35,420 nt of DNA, from positions 1 through 35,420 of the forward strand of contig NZ_BQHW01000040.1 of NCBI RefSeq assembly GCF_021602025.1, written 5' to 3'. Below, piece after piece: positions 1 through 8,617 of the stretch. The notes below the pieces were generated by a model. The model searched no databases. It had not been told where the DNA came from and saw nothing but the letters and a program-made list of their open reading frames with translations. The position numbers and the translations under genes were made by a program. The stretch is from Pseudomonas ceruminis (lineage in GTDB: Bacteria > Pseudomonadota > Gammaproteobacteria > Pseudomonadales > Pseudomonadaceae). Numbering within the stretch: position 1 is the stretch's first letter; each line of letters opens with the position of its first letter.

Positions 1-63
1 CTCCTTGCGGGTTTGCTTGCGCTTGCCAGCGTACTCGGCGTCGGCGAAGGTCATCTGCTTCAT
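1..63 (-). CDS. IS5-family transposase, N-terminal fragment
   Basis: Reading from the ATG at 63 down to base 1 gives MKQMTFADAEYAGKRKQTRK followed by E. This is the very characteristic N-terminus of IS5-family transposases found in Pseudomonas and relatives (a DDE-type transposase with a DUF772-like N-terminal domain). The frame is open to the window edge, so whether the gene is intact outside cannot be told. Identification rests on recognising this N-terminal motif only. Confidence 0.75.
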   Translation of the reverse strand, partial: MKQMTFADAEYAGKRKQTRKE

Positions 64-105
64 CGGGAAACTCGGTGGGTGGGGTCGCGGTATTTTGCCA
101 AATCA
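1..105 (-). mobile_element. IS5-family insertion sequence, partial (start of element)
   Basis: The left edge holds the first codons of an IS5-type transposase on the minus strand and its short upstream leader. The rest of the element lies to the left of the window. The outer end is not resolved: I place it near base 105, but it could lie anywhere up to about 150, because only one terminal repeat is present. It sits just before the recombinase trio and may have removed or displaced the left end of the genomic island. Confidence 0.6.
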
Positions 106-190
106 GAAAGTCTTTTTCAGAGTTTCCTTAAGCAACATCTCTCCGATGCACTTTCGCACTGCAACCCTAAAAAAATGGAGTCACTCATTT

Positions 191-2272
191 ATGGAAATGC
201 CGCACGAGCTTAATTTTTTGAACCCTTTCTTTGTGGATTCCAAGTGCAAGCTACAAAGAGCAGACTGGCTTAAGAGTAGCTTTCACGACAACGTATGGCA
301 CTACAACTTCGACTATAAGCGCGACAAAACACTCAACTGGAGCGTAGATCTTGATGACGGAAGTATTCTTACAGACAGAAAGAATAACGATCTGCTTGCT
401 GGCCTAAAATACATGCTCACCTCAGCTACAGAGAAGGTTGCTGGTGGCGGCGCAGATTCCAACTCAATTAAATCTCAAGCAATCAATTTTGCAAGAGCAG
501 TACATGTAATTGATTATTTGCTTCTGCATTCGGCCGAGTATGAGTTTTCCACTTATGGGCTGGCTGGACTTTCCTCGAACAACCTTAAGTCAATATTAAC
601 CACGCTCACCTATCACCCGGACACATCTGAGTCAGTGTATGGGTGGCGCAAACGGATGTCATCCTACTGTTTGGAACTTCTTGAATCCACAGATCAAAAC
701 CTGATCAGTAAAACTTTAGATGCCATACCAGAAATGCAGATAGTGACCCCAGACCAAGAGGACGAAAATGAACTGGATGTAGAACTTTACCTAATTCCAA
801 ATATCCGCGCAGCTCTTTATCTTAAAGGCTATTACAGGAAAGGGAACCAAAGGTGGAACTCACCCAACTCAGCCATGCTATCAGAGGTGATATATAAAAA
901 AACACTCAAGGGAAAATCAGAAACAAAATCAGTTATAAACATTTTAACTTATTACAAGTCCGCCTCCGACTTCAGACGTGAGTACCCACCTGTCCGAGTA
1001 ACGACGGGAGAAAGGAAAACTATTACACCGACTGCCTTTAATGGATATAAAGCATCTATTTATAGCATGGGAAGACTGCATGAGCTTGGAATCCCTGCCC
1101 CGCCAGTAAGCGATTTAATAGAGGTCTTAAAATTCCAGGCTAATCTATCGAGCCCAGGCAGTTTTAGGACGCTTCCATCTGCCGTGGTGTTTGGTGCATT
1201 TAAAGACTCCGTAGAGTTCCACCTTAAGCATGGCAAGACAATTGTGAACGGCTTTTGCAAACTCATACTTTACTGCAAGATCCACAAGATTAAAGTTGGA
1301 GAACTATCCGACAAAGAACTTCAACATGTAGTAGGCCCGGAGCTTGCAGCCTTGGGCGTGAGACAATTTGGACTCTCATTCCGCAATGAAGATTCATTAC
1401 TTGGGCGAATCAGAATAGAAAGCAAGGAGAGTTATTTTAATAAACTTCGCACCAACTGCGCCGTACTTGAGCTCATCGGAGTTTACATTGGAGCCGTACA
1501 ATTAGTTGTCGGTGCTATTACTGCACGTCGAGTTGGCGAGCTACTAGATTTGCATTGCACAAATTGCTTGGACTCCACTGAGCAATGGTTGAATTTTTAC
1601 AACCGCAAAAGCACCTACCGTCTTTATGGACTCAGAAACCTGGAAGCACGACCAATTGAGCCTATAGCTGTCCAGATGATTAAAAACCTGATCCGAATGC
1701 AAAAAATTCTTGTTCGTCTGGGTTACATTGAAGAGATGTGTCACTTGTTTGCAACACCTTCAATTCGCGGTGACGTTGGGTTTTCTCAGCCCACCTCTTA
1801 TAGCTACAACCGTAACCTGGATTTTCTTTGCGACTACATCCAAACCCCAATTAACAATAAGGGTGAACGTTACTATATTCGCCAGCACCAGCTACGTCGT
1901 TTTTTTGCAATGCTGTTCTTTCACTCCGCCAGCTTCGGTGGTTTAGAGACCCTGCAATGGATGCTTGGCCATACTGATATTGAGCACCTGTGGAACTACA
2001 TAACCGAGACCTTGGACGGAACGATTCTGCGCGGGGCTAAAGCTCAATTTGTTGCCGAGAGTCTTCATCAGGGAGGGACTGAAAGTTACGCCCAGCTCGC
2101 TCACCTACTTCGAGCGCGCTATGGTACCGACGACTTTGCGCTAGTCGACACTGAAGAGCTTGAAGAACATATCCTGGATCTTATCCAGGAAGGTGAGGTT
2201 TGCATTGAGCCAGAGTTTTTCGTCGATAACGCCGGGAAGCATATGCGCGTTATCGTAAAAATTAAAGATTGA
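191..2272 (+). CDS. Large tyrosine recombinase (first gene of the integrase trio)
   Basis: Site-specific tyrosine recombinase of about 693 residues that would cut and rejoin DNA at the element ends. The catalytic C-terminal part is complete: the first arginine in ARRVGELLDL, the HxxR box in RQHQLRRFFAM, the GH box in MLGHTDIEHL and the nucleophilic tyrosine in LWNYI. The frame is open from base 5, but the upstream part runs through the IS5 leader. I take ATG 191, which has a GGAG ten bases before it; ATG 146 is the alternative. The stop is followed seven bases later by the next gene, giving a tight trio with the small coiled-coil gene and a second recombinase. This two-recombinase layout matches the gamma-mobile-trio (Gmt) and strand-biased circularizing elements. 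I cannot say which Gmt protein this is. Confidence 0.85.
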   Translation: MEMPHELNFLNPFFVDSKCKLQRADWLKSSFHDNVWHYNFDYKRDKTLNWSVDLDDGSILTDRKNNDLLAGLKYMLTSATEKVAGGGADSNSIKSQAINFARAVHVIDYLLLHSAEYEFSTYGLAGLSSNNLKSILTTLTYHPDTSESVYGWRKRMSSYCLELLESTDQNLISKTLDAIPEMQIVTPDQEDENELDVELYLIPNIRAALYLKGYYRKGNQRWNSPNSAMLSEVIYKKTLKGKSETKSVINILTYYKSASDFRREYPPVRVTTGERKTITPTAFNGYKASIYSMGRLHELGIPAPPVSDLIEVLKFQANLSSPGSFRTLPSAVVFGAFKDSVEFHLKHGKTIVNGFCKLILYCKIHKIKVGELSDKELQHVVGPELAALGVRQFGLSFRNEDSLLGRIRIESKESYFNKLRTNCAVLELIGVYIGAVQLVVGAITARRVGELLDLHCTNCLDSTEQWLNFYNRKSTYRLYGLRNLEARPIEPIAVQMIKNLIRMQKILVRLGYIEEMCHLFATPSIRGDVGFSQPTSYSYNRNLDFLCDYIQTPINNKGERYYIRQHQLRRFFAMLFFHSASFGGLETLQWMLGHTDIEHLWNYITETLDGTILRGAKAQFVAESLHQGGTESYAQLAHLLRARYGTDDFALVDTEELEEHILDLIQEGEVCIEPEFFVDNAGKHMRVIVKIKD

Positions 2273-2279
2273 GTTAACC

Positions 2280-2885
2280 ATGAAGACTGACGCACGGGTA
2301 TTAAATAGCAGAAGCGCTGTAAGCGCCCTGCGAGACTTTCTAAGGCAGGTTGCTGCAAGACCTCATATATTCGCTGAAAATGTAGAACTAATCTCGGCAC
2401 TTAAAAGCCAGGCCGGGATCGCCGCATTGGAAGTCGAATTCGAAGACGATGAAGGTATCAAGCAGACGAAGGCTGTCAGTTTAAATACACTTAAGACGTA
2501 CGCCAACGAACTATTTGAACGCGGATTTGAAGAGATAAATTATCTTCGATTATCTGCCAAAGACAGCATCGACACTTTCAATAATAGAGGTCAAAAAAGC
2601 AACAAACGTACGAAAAGCGGTCTAACGAAGCGTGTAGATGAGATGGAGCGCGACCTTGAGCAACATCAAAAGATAAACTTCATATTACTACAGGGTTTAT
2701 CGTACGCTATAGGCGAGTTGAAAATTATCAGGGATACGCCTAGCGAGAAGCTTCGCAAGAAGCGTGTGCAAGATGCTTTAACGACGCTGACGATGATTGC
2801 CTCTATGAACCCGCCACCTTTCGATTATTTTCCGCCAATTGAGCATGATCGAAAAGTCACCAAAATCGACAAGTACCGTAAATGA
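2280..2885 (+). CDS. Small coiled-coil protein between the two recombinases (GmtX / CDS2-like)
   Basis: This is the middle gene of the recombinase trio, 201 residues. The N-terminal half is a compact alpha/beta region. A basic linker (QKSNKRTKSGLTKRV) leads into a charged heptad-rich stretch around residues 118-150 that looks like a coiled coil. It has no catalytic motif. Its stop overlaps the start of the next recombinase (ATGA), so the two are probably translationally coupled. In two-recombinase mobile elements (gamma-mobile trio, SE elements, Tn554-like) a small accessory protein of this size is always encoded with the recombinases and is presumed to help recombination. The family assignment is from size and context, not from a recognised motif. 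Confidence 0.65.
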   Translation: MKTDARVLNSRSAVSALRDFLRQVAARPHIFAENVELISALKSQAGIAALEVEFEDDEGIKQTKAVSLNTLKTYANELFERGFEEINYLRLSAKDSIDTFNNRGQKSNKRTKSGLTKRVDEMERDLEQHQKINFILLQGLSYAIGELKIIRDTPSEKLRKKRVQDALTTLTMIASMNPPPFDYFPPIEHDRKVTKIDKYRK

Positions 2886-4303
2886 GTACGTCATCTATAA
2901 AGCAGCTTTTCAGGCCAGTCAGCGACCTAAAGCTCTTTGACCATCACGCCTTGGGCTCTCTTGTTACGAAAGATGGATCAAACATGCCATTTATTGTATG
3001 GCCTGACGGACGACCTTGCTTGCTTGCGAACCTTTATATGCTGGCCTTGCGAGACAGACCAGGGAGAGGCGGTCAATCCGGGCTATCCAGAAAAGGCAGC
3101 AAAGGCGGCACAATGGGGGACTATGCGGCGAAAATCAGCCAGCTCATACGTTACTGTTTCCGCCATGATATAGATTTCATCGAGTTGACTGACAATGGAT
3201 TTAGCAGCTTCATCAGCTCAATTCGAACAGAAGCGCTTAGGCCTGGCTCCACACATAAGAGGAAGTCAGAGACTACGGTATTGAACGTTGGCCGGGTTTG
3301 CTTGGACTTTTTGAGCCACGTTGGCCATTTCTACGGCGACAATGCCTTTGTTTCGCCTAACGGCAGAATTCGCACGATTCATAAGACAGCCACAATCAAA
3401 ACCCGCTCAGGAAAAGTTATAAAAAGGGACTATGTCCACCATCACTCGCTTTCACTATCCGGCGGACGTCCACGCACGCGTGATCCGATTACGGCGCAGA
3501 ACATTGACCGTTTAAGGGAGGCCATCAACAGCCTCGGTAAAACAAGACATCTGCAGATGCGCCGCCACGTCATGATTTCCCTGCTGGAGCATACAGGTGC
3601 TCGGCGTAGTGAAATCGCAAACATTTTAGTCAGCGACGTCTTGGCTGCGCTAGCAATGGAGTTTCCGATGTTGCGTCTTGAGACTCTTAAGCGAGGGGTG
3701 GGTGTAGAGCGTATGATTCCCATCACGAAGATGCTGCTGAACGAGTTGAAAAAGTACATAGACTTTCCTCGAAAGAGGCTCATCAGCAAATTCAGAAAAT
3801 CCAATGATCATGGCTTCCTGTTTGTCTCCGACCAGAATGGCTCCAGGCTTAACGCTGACTCGATTTCAAATGAAGTTTTCGTACTGAAGAATCATGCTGG
3901 GATCAAAGAGCCAATTTGTGCACACATGTTCCGTCACGCGTTCATAACTAACTTGTTTGTTTTGCTCATCCACAGGCATGAACTTGAAAGCGTAGATGAC
4001 TTCAGGCGTGCATTACTCGACAGCAAAAAATTCGTTGCAGAGGTGATGCAGTGGACTGGCCACCAGAGTCCTGATTCTGTAGAGCGCTACATTCACCTAG
4101 CCTTCGAGAAGGTATCGAACTACCAAACCACGGTTTCCTCGGTTTACATGATCAAGGCGATTGAAGTCTTTGACCAAAGCCAAGAGAAACTTCTGAACGA
4201 CTTACAAGCAGGAATGCCTGTTGCCGAGTACGCAACAGAGCTTGAAAAGCTCAAGAAGTTGCGTAATGAAGATTTTGAAATTGCCAAGGCACGCGCCACG
4301 TAA
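2882..4303 (+). CDS. Second tyrosine recombinase of the integrase trio
   Basis: Tyrosine recombinase of 473 residues with the complete catalytic set: LLEHTGARRSEIANI (first arginine), HMFRHAFITNLF (HxxR), MQWTGHQSPDSVERYIHLAF (GH box and nucleophilic tyrosine). An N-terminal SAM-like core-binding domain comes first (roughly residues 70-150). The start ATG overlaps the stop of the coiled-coil gene. It probably acts together with the larger recombinase, each handling one end or one strand, as proposed for strand-biased circularizing elements. Base composition is lower in GC than the chromosomal genes at the right of the window, which fits acquired DNA. It converges on hrpB 57 bases downstream. 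I see no clear terminator in that gap. Confidence 0.87.
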   Translation: MSTSSIKQLFRPVSDLKLFDHHALGSLVTKDGSNMPFIVWPDGRPCLLANLYMLALRDRPGRGGQSGLSRKGSKGGTMGDYAAKISQLIRYCFRHDIDFIELTDNGFSSFISSIRTEALRPGSTHKRKSETTVLNVGRVCLDFLSHVGHFYGDNAFVSPNGRIRTIHKTATIKTRSGKVIKRDYVHHHSLSLSGGRPRTRDPITAQNIDRLREAINSLGKTRHLQMRRHVMISLLEHTGARRSEIANILVSDVLAALAMEFPMLRLETLKRGVGVERMIPITKMLLNELKKYIDFPRKRLISKFRKSNDHGFLFVSDQNGSRLNADSISNEVFVLKNHAGIKEPICAHMFRHAFITNLFVLLIHRHELESVDDFRRALLDSKKFVAEVMQWTGHQSPDSVERYIHLAFEKVSNYQTTVSSVYMIKAIEVFDQSQEKLLNDLQAGMPVAEYATELEKLKKLRNEDFEIAKARAT

Positions 4304-4360
4304 ACTCGGTCGCTTCTTATCTCGATCTCTAGGTTTTTCTTGGCTTCGCTCGGGCGGCAG

Positions 4361-6883
4361 TCATTGCTTTCTAGGCTTACTCCTAGCGGTTGGCTCTGCC
4401 TCCATAGGGTTATCAGGCCACCAGTGCTTGGGGTATCGACCCTTTAGATCTTTCTTTACTTCAATGTAGGTATTGGCCCAAAAGCTGGCGAGATCTTGAG
4501 TAACCTGTACGGGTCTGCGAGCTGGAGAAAGTAGATGCAGTAGCACCCCCTGTCGGCCCCCTGCTACACGAGGAGTGTCAGCCATGCCAAACAGCTCCTG
4601 TAGCCTAACGGCAAGCACGGGAGGATGTTCTGAGTAATCAATGGCAATGCGCGAGCCAGATGGCACCTGCAGCGCTTTGGGGGCTAGTTCATCGAGGCGT
4701 GCAGGTAACGGCCAAGGCAGCAACCCAAGGAGGATGCTGGAGAGATCCAAGTTATCGAAATGACTGAGTCGGCTAACTTTGCCCAGGTATGGCCCCAGCC
4801 ACACTTCAAGTGAGCTCAGGAGTGCGCTATCTGACAGATCAGGCCACTCACTTTCACCCTTTTGCTCGAGATCCAGATCACGAAGAAGAGACACTCGTGC
4901 CTGCCACTGACGAAGTTCCGGTGTCCACGGTAGCAGCGCCATGCCCTTGCGACGTACGAGCCCGACCAATGCCTGAGAACGAGCCTCTTCATCAAGCCTA
5001 GGAATGGCAGCTCGACTCAATACCAACTCGCCCACACGCTGCTGACGCTCGGCTTTCAATACACCCTCGCGTTCGTCCCACTCGAGTTCATCACGCTGGC
5101 TTACCTGCTCGGCAAGCAGAGTGTCGAATAGCTGGGGATCAAGTGCTGCGGCAATGTAGATGCGCTCCTCTCTCTGACCTTGTCTGCTCCCAAGGTCTGC
5201 AATGACTAGCCAAGGCTCTTTCATCAGTGCGTCAGGCTCGCCAAACTGTGCGGCACGACCATTTGCCAATCGGTATTCGGCTCCACCATCGCGTCGCTGA
5301 CGTGCCACTCGATCTGGATAAGCGAAGGCCAGGAGCCCCCCTTGCCACCGTGGATGATCAGGGTCTGCCACAGGTTCAGATACCGGACCGCGTAGGTATC
5401 CCCTGAACTGCCTCGCTAGCTTACGGGCTCGTTGAACAGCCCCTCGACTGGCGCGTGAGGACGCTTCATTACCCAATACGCTAAGACGATCATGAAGGTC
5501 AGCGCCGTTACCGCGGAGGATATCTTTTTCTCCAAGCAGCGCCGCTATGTTACAGGCGAGGTTACCGAGCCCGAATGCCTGGCCACGGAGTAACAGATGC
5601 GCGATTCGAGGATGTGCAGGTAACTCAGCCATCGCTTGGCCATGGGCAGTAATAACACCACGCTCATCTAATGCTCCTAGCCGGGTGAGTAGATCACGAG
5701 CTTGCGCATAAGCTGCTACAGGAGGCGAATCTAACCAAGCCAAATCGTCAGGCTGCACACCCCATCGTGCTAGCTGCAGCGCGAGTCCAGATAGATCTGC
5801 CTGCAAAATTTCGGCAGCGTCGTATGCTGCAAGCTGGTCATGTTGCGATTCCGACCAGAGTCGATAGCAAACACCTGGTTCTAGGCGTCCTGCGCGGCCA
5901 GCACGTTGCGTAGCTGCCGCTCGAGAAACACGTTGCGTATCCAGGCGAGTCATACCACTGACAGGGTCAAAACGCGGCACGCGTGCTAGTCCAGCGTCCA
6001 CTACGACGCGAACGCCGTCGATGGTTAAGCTCGTTTCGGCTATGTTGGTGGCAAGCACTACTTTGCGTTTGCCTTGTGGCGCGGGTTCGATAGCTGCTCG
6101 CTGGGACGACAGGTCAAGTTCGCCATGGAGCGGACAAAGCATAATGTTATCTTGGTCCTTCAGTTGAGTTTTCAACTGCTCGTTAACCCGGCGTATTTCA
6201 GCCTGACCGGGAAGGAACACAAGGATGCTCCCGCTTTGTTCAGATAGGGCCTGCAGACAGACCTGAATCACGCGCTGCTCGACGAACTCACCGAATTGAT
6301 GAGGTCTCCCCCAATACGTGGTGACCGGAAACATACGGCCGTCACTCTTCACAATTGGAGCGTCGTTCAGGAGCTTAGAAAGACGATTCCCCTCAAGCGT
6401 TGCAGACATCAGAAGGATCTTAAGTGGTTGGCTTTCGTCCCTAAGAAGCTCACGGCCGTTTAGACAAAGTGCCAAGGCTAAATCTGCGTCAAGCGTACGA
6501 AGATGGTATTCATCGAAGATGACAATCCCAACGCCGTCGAGGGCGGGGTCCTCTTGTAAACGACGGGACAGGATGCCCTCGGTGACGACTTCAACTCGGG
6601 TTTTCGGACCGACTTTGCTTTCCAAGCGAATCCGGTACCCGATGGTTTCACCTACTCTCTCACCCAATTCGCTAGCTAGACGCTCAGCCGCAGCTCGAGC
6701 AGCAAGACGCCTCGGCTCGAGCATCAAGATGGTTTGGGTTCCAAGCCATGTCTCATTCAATAGCGCGAGGGGAACTCGGGTTGTCTTACCCGCTCCTGGA
6801 GGAGCTTCAAGAACAGCTTCATTTCGCTCTGCCAATGCTGAGCGAAGGGCAGGCAGAGCAACGTCGATAGAGAGAAAGCTCAT
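4361..6883 (-). CDS. hrpB: ATP-dependent helicase HrpB, complete element-borne copy
   Basis: DEAH/DExH superfamily 2 helicase of about 840 residues, full family length. Visible motifs: Walker A in [20 protein letters not shown] at FDEYHLRTL, motif III in LLMSATLEG, and motif VI in QRAGRAGR. The C-terminal HrpB-specific region is present. I choose ATG 6883 because it aligns with the start of the second hrpB fragment at 32942 (MISLPID versus MSFLSID); a GTG at 6901 would add six residues. It is the only uninterrupted hrpB in the window. The host copy at the right is cut after its DEYH motif, so this copy would restore the function. It is read towards the recombinase trio. Its similarity to the host fragment is high but many codons differ, so it is a diverged homologue rather than a recent duplication. 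Confidence 0.93.
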   Translation of the reverse strand: MSFLSIDVALPALRSALAERNEAVLEAPPGAGKTTRVPLALLNETWLGTQTILMLEPRRLAARAAAERLASELGERVGETIGYRIRLESKVGPKTRVEVVTEGILSRRLQEDPALDGVGIVIFDEYHLRTLDADLALALCLNGRELLRDESQPLKILLMSATLEGNRLSKLLNDAPIVKSDGRMFPVTTYWGRPHQFGEFVEQRVIQVCLQALSEQSGSILVFLPGQAEIRRVNEQLKTQLKDQDNIMLCPLHGELDLSSQRAAIEPAPQGKRKVVLATNIAETSLTIDGVRVVVDAGLARVPRFDPVSGMTRLDTQRVSRAAATQRAGRAGRLEPGVCYRLWSESQHDQLAAYDAAEILQADLSGLALQLARWGVQPDDLAWLDSPPVAAYAQARDLLTRLGALDERGVITAHGQAMAELPAHPRIAHLLLRGQAFGLGNLACNIAALLGEKDILRGNGADLHDRLSVLGNEASSRASRGAVQRARKLARQFRGYLRGPVSEPVADPDHPRWQGGLLAFAYPDRVARQRRDGGAEYRLANGRAAQFGEPDALMKEPWLVIADLGSRQGQREERIYIAAALDPQLFDTLLAEQVSQRDELEWDEREGVLKAERQQRVGELVLSRAAIPRLDEEARSQALVGLVRRKGMALLPWTPELRQWQARVSLLRDLDLEQKGESEWPDLSDSALLSSLEVWLGPYLGKVSRLSHFDNLDLSSILLGLLPWPLPARLDELAPKALQVPSGSRIAIDYSEHPPVLAVRLQELFGMADTPRVAGGRQGVLLHLLSPARRPVQVTQDLASFWANTYIEVKKDLKGRYPKHWWPDNPMEAEPTARSKPRKQ

Positions 6884-7042
6884 ACTAATTCTACAGTGCA
6901 CAAGGAGGACTGACAGAGATGATCACGCATATCAGAGCGAATGGCTCCTCTCTTGTGAAATGCTGGGGGGGGCTGATTGAATCGCCACATCACCACCATC
7001 GAGGCCAAAGTGATCCAGTACGCAAGACGCATCCACGTACGC

Positions 7043-7627
7043 TCACACAAGGCTCAATGACGATCGCATCCATCTCGGCATCTTGCAGGCCCTTAGCTTC
7101 ATCAGCTCTTCGCCGCTCAGCGCACTAACAATCTTGGCAACCACATTAGCGGACAGCCCTTCTTTCCCGATGTAGTAGAGAGCAGTAAGCGCCACACCTA
7201 CCGTCGTGCCGGCGTGCTGCAAGCGGTCCTTGGATACGTGACGGAGGCGAACCACCGCATTGCCAACCTTGATCTCGCGAGTAGATCCGCTGGTGTAAAA
7301 GGTCGGCAACACCTGCATCTGTGTGCTGAGGCCCAACCGCCGAACAGCCTCCGCGCCGTGTATCTGGATCGTCTCGCCGTTCGCCTTCGTGATGACCTCC
7401 ATGACAGCCAGCGGACTCGGGCGCACCACCCTACCGGTGTACTTGCTCGTTTTAGGGCGCATGTAGACACCGCGAGCCACTCGCTCCAGCGTGCCTGATT
7501 GCACCAGTCTAGAAAGCGCTTTATTAATCGACGCACGGGAACCAACCTGCGCGAACACCGCGCCGACAAAGGGCCTCCCCTTTGGCATGTGCTTGACTCG
7601 ATTCAAAATTGCTTGCGCGACGGACAT
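7043..7627 (-). CDS. AbiEi / DUF6088-like antitoxin, toxin partner missing
   Basis: Protein of 194 residues resembling the DUF6088 / AbiEi-type antitoxins of type IV toxin-antitoxin modules. An N-terminal winged-helix part (GSRASINKALSRLVQSGTLERVARGVYMRP) is followed by the typical ISPLAVMEVI-like segment (here PSPLAVMEVI) and a C-terminal beta-rich domain. In this family the antitoxin represses its own operon and counteracts a downstream nucleotidyltransferase-fold toxin (AbiEii). Here the stop is followed by only about 160 bases before hrpB, with no room for a toxin. The gene is thus either a solitary regulator or what is left of a module. The last residues (RSSLSLV) are atypical, which may mark the breakpoint. 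Confidence 0.7.
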   Translation of the reverse strand: MSVAQAILNRVKHMPKGRPFVGAVFAQVGSRASINKALSRLVQSGTLERVARGVYMRPKTSKYTGRVVRPSPLAVMEVITKANGETIQIHGAEAVRRLGLSTQMQVLPTFYTSGSTREIKVGNAVVRLRHVSKDRLQHAGTTVGVALTALYYIGKEGLSANVVAKIVSALSGEELMKLRACKMPRWMRSSLSLV

Positions 7628-7731
7628 ATGACCCCCAATTTTCCATCAGCGCCAACAACACAGAGGGACAGCAAGGTCAACACTCACTGTGCGGTCACGG
7701 AACCGCCTCCTCACACAGCCCCGCTGAGCAA

Positions 7732-8022
7732 TCAGTCAGGTTCGACTAGATCTCTCAATTCCTCACCAACCTTCTCCAAGAGCTGCTCAAAACTTTCAGG
7801 AGCTTCGGATCCAAGCAAGTAGGTCAGGGCCAAGAGGGTGACCGGATGAATGTCGAGCACCGTGCAGAGGCTATCGAGCTTTTCGAGAGTCGGGCTCGTT
7901 GCCCCGCGCTCCAGCATGCTTACGAAGGTACGACTGCTAACGAGTGAGAAATCTTCCTGTGTCAGCCCCCTACGCTGTCGCACGAACCTCAACGCCTTCC
8001 CGAACGAATCCCGGACTTCCAT
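7732..8022 (-). CDS. XRE-family helix-turn-helix regulator
   Basis: Small repressor-type protein of 96 residues. Residues about 8-60 form a standard HTH_3 fold: LRFVRQRRGLTQEDFSLVS, then RTFVSMLERGATSPTLEKL and the final helix. I start at ATG 8022, preceded by CGGAG; a TTG at 8037 is also open. The gene is divergent from the small plus-strand gene at 8127. The intergenic region contains a long perfect inverted repeat (8059-8091), the natural candidate operator. It is followed by the AbiEi-like gene 104 bases downstream on the same strand and could regulate it. Confidence 0.85.
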   Translation of the reverse strand: MEVRDSFGKALRFVRQRRGLTQEDFSLVSSRTFVSMLERGATSPTLEKLDSLCTVLDIHPVTLLALTYLLGSEAPESFEQLLEKVGEELRDLVEPD

Positions 8023-8058
8023 TTTGCTGCTCCGCAAAATGGGACGATGAAGCGCGAT

Positions 8059-8091
8059 TGAACAATATATGACTACAAAATATATTGTTCA
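8059..8091. promoter_or_regulatory. Palindromic operator upstream of the XRE regulator
   Basis: Two perfect 12-base arms, TGAACAATATAT and ATATATTGTTCA, separated by nine bases, lie in the divergent region between the XRE gene and the gene at 8127. The arms are AT-rich and would overlap a sigma-70 promoter. The site sits 37 bases before the XRE ATG. Autoregulation by the XRE protein is inferred from position and symmetry. Confidence 0.7.
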
Positions 8092-8126
8092 TCAATCAAG
8101 CAAAATTCTCATTAGGAAATTGCCTC

Positions 8127-8573
8127 GTGTTCAAAACCAGTCGGAATGCGGAACTGCTTCCTGGGCTCTCAACAGCGCCAGATGGCGTGCAGTTCTGGTC
8201 ATATGTCGAGCTAGAGATGACCTGGCCCTGGTTCTACTTGCAGATCGTTGAGGACGATGGAAACCAGGCCTTTCGAAGCATGCTAATGGTTCCCTCGGTT
8301 CCATTGCTGGAACAGGTCATAGCTGCGCAGACTGAGCACGCCTGGCTGGAGCAGGCGTATCTTGTGAGTCCTGGGCATACGAACGAGGTTGGTCGCTGGT
8401 TGATGGAGCCGTTACTGGAGGTTCTTTCAATTCGTGATGCACAAGGTAGCGAGCTTGGGCACCAGTACCGAGTGGAGGGAGATCGCACGTACTCAACCTC
8501 AGCGAGTCAGTCTCTCGGCAGTCGAATTAGTAACCACGTGATCTTCTCTGCTGCATCACATCTGCGAGGCTAA
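8127..8573 (+). CDS. Hypothetical protein divergent from the XRE regulator
   Basis: Open frame of about 148 residues, start uncertain. I prefer GTG 8127, which has AGGA ten bases upstream. The frame is open from a TTG at 8085, but that codon lies inside the palindromic operator. The protein has a hydrophobic, aromatic-rich stretch (MTWPWFYLQIVEDDG) and an otherwise soluble character. I recognise no family and no motif. It is a stand-alone gene, divergent from XRE and convergent with the small zinc protein. It may be the regulated target of the XRE repressor, or a decayed gene; there is little to decide between these. Confidence 0.4.
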   Translation: MFKTSRNAELLPGLSTAPDGVQFWSYVELEMTWPWFYLQIVEDDGNQAFRSMLMVPSVPLLEQVIAAQTEHAWLEQAYLVSPGHTNEVGRWLMEPLLEVLSIRDAQGSELGHQYRVEGDRTYSTSASQSLGSRISNHVIFSAASHLRG

Positions 8574-8617
8574 CGCCCCATATCCTGCCCGTATCCATAG
8601 TCCCATCTGAACCGAGC

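Noticed and set aside
4371-4386. CTAGG/CCTAG hairpin as a terminator for the recombinase or hrpB genes
   Set aside because: Only five base pairs, no T-run, and inside the hrpB coding sequence.
6919-7128. Plus-strand frame of 69 codons with AGGAGG ten bases upstream, between hrpB and the AbiEi-like gene
   Set aside because: Low-complexity histidine/serine composition, overlaps the end of the antitoxin-like gene on the other strand, no recognisable feature.
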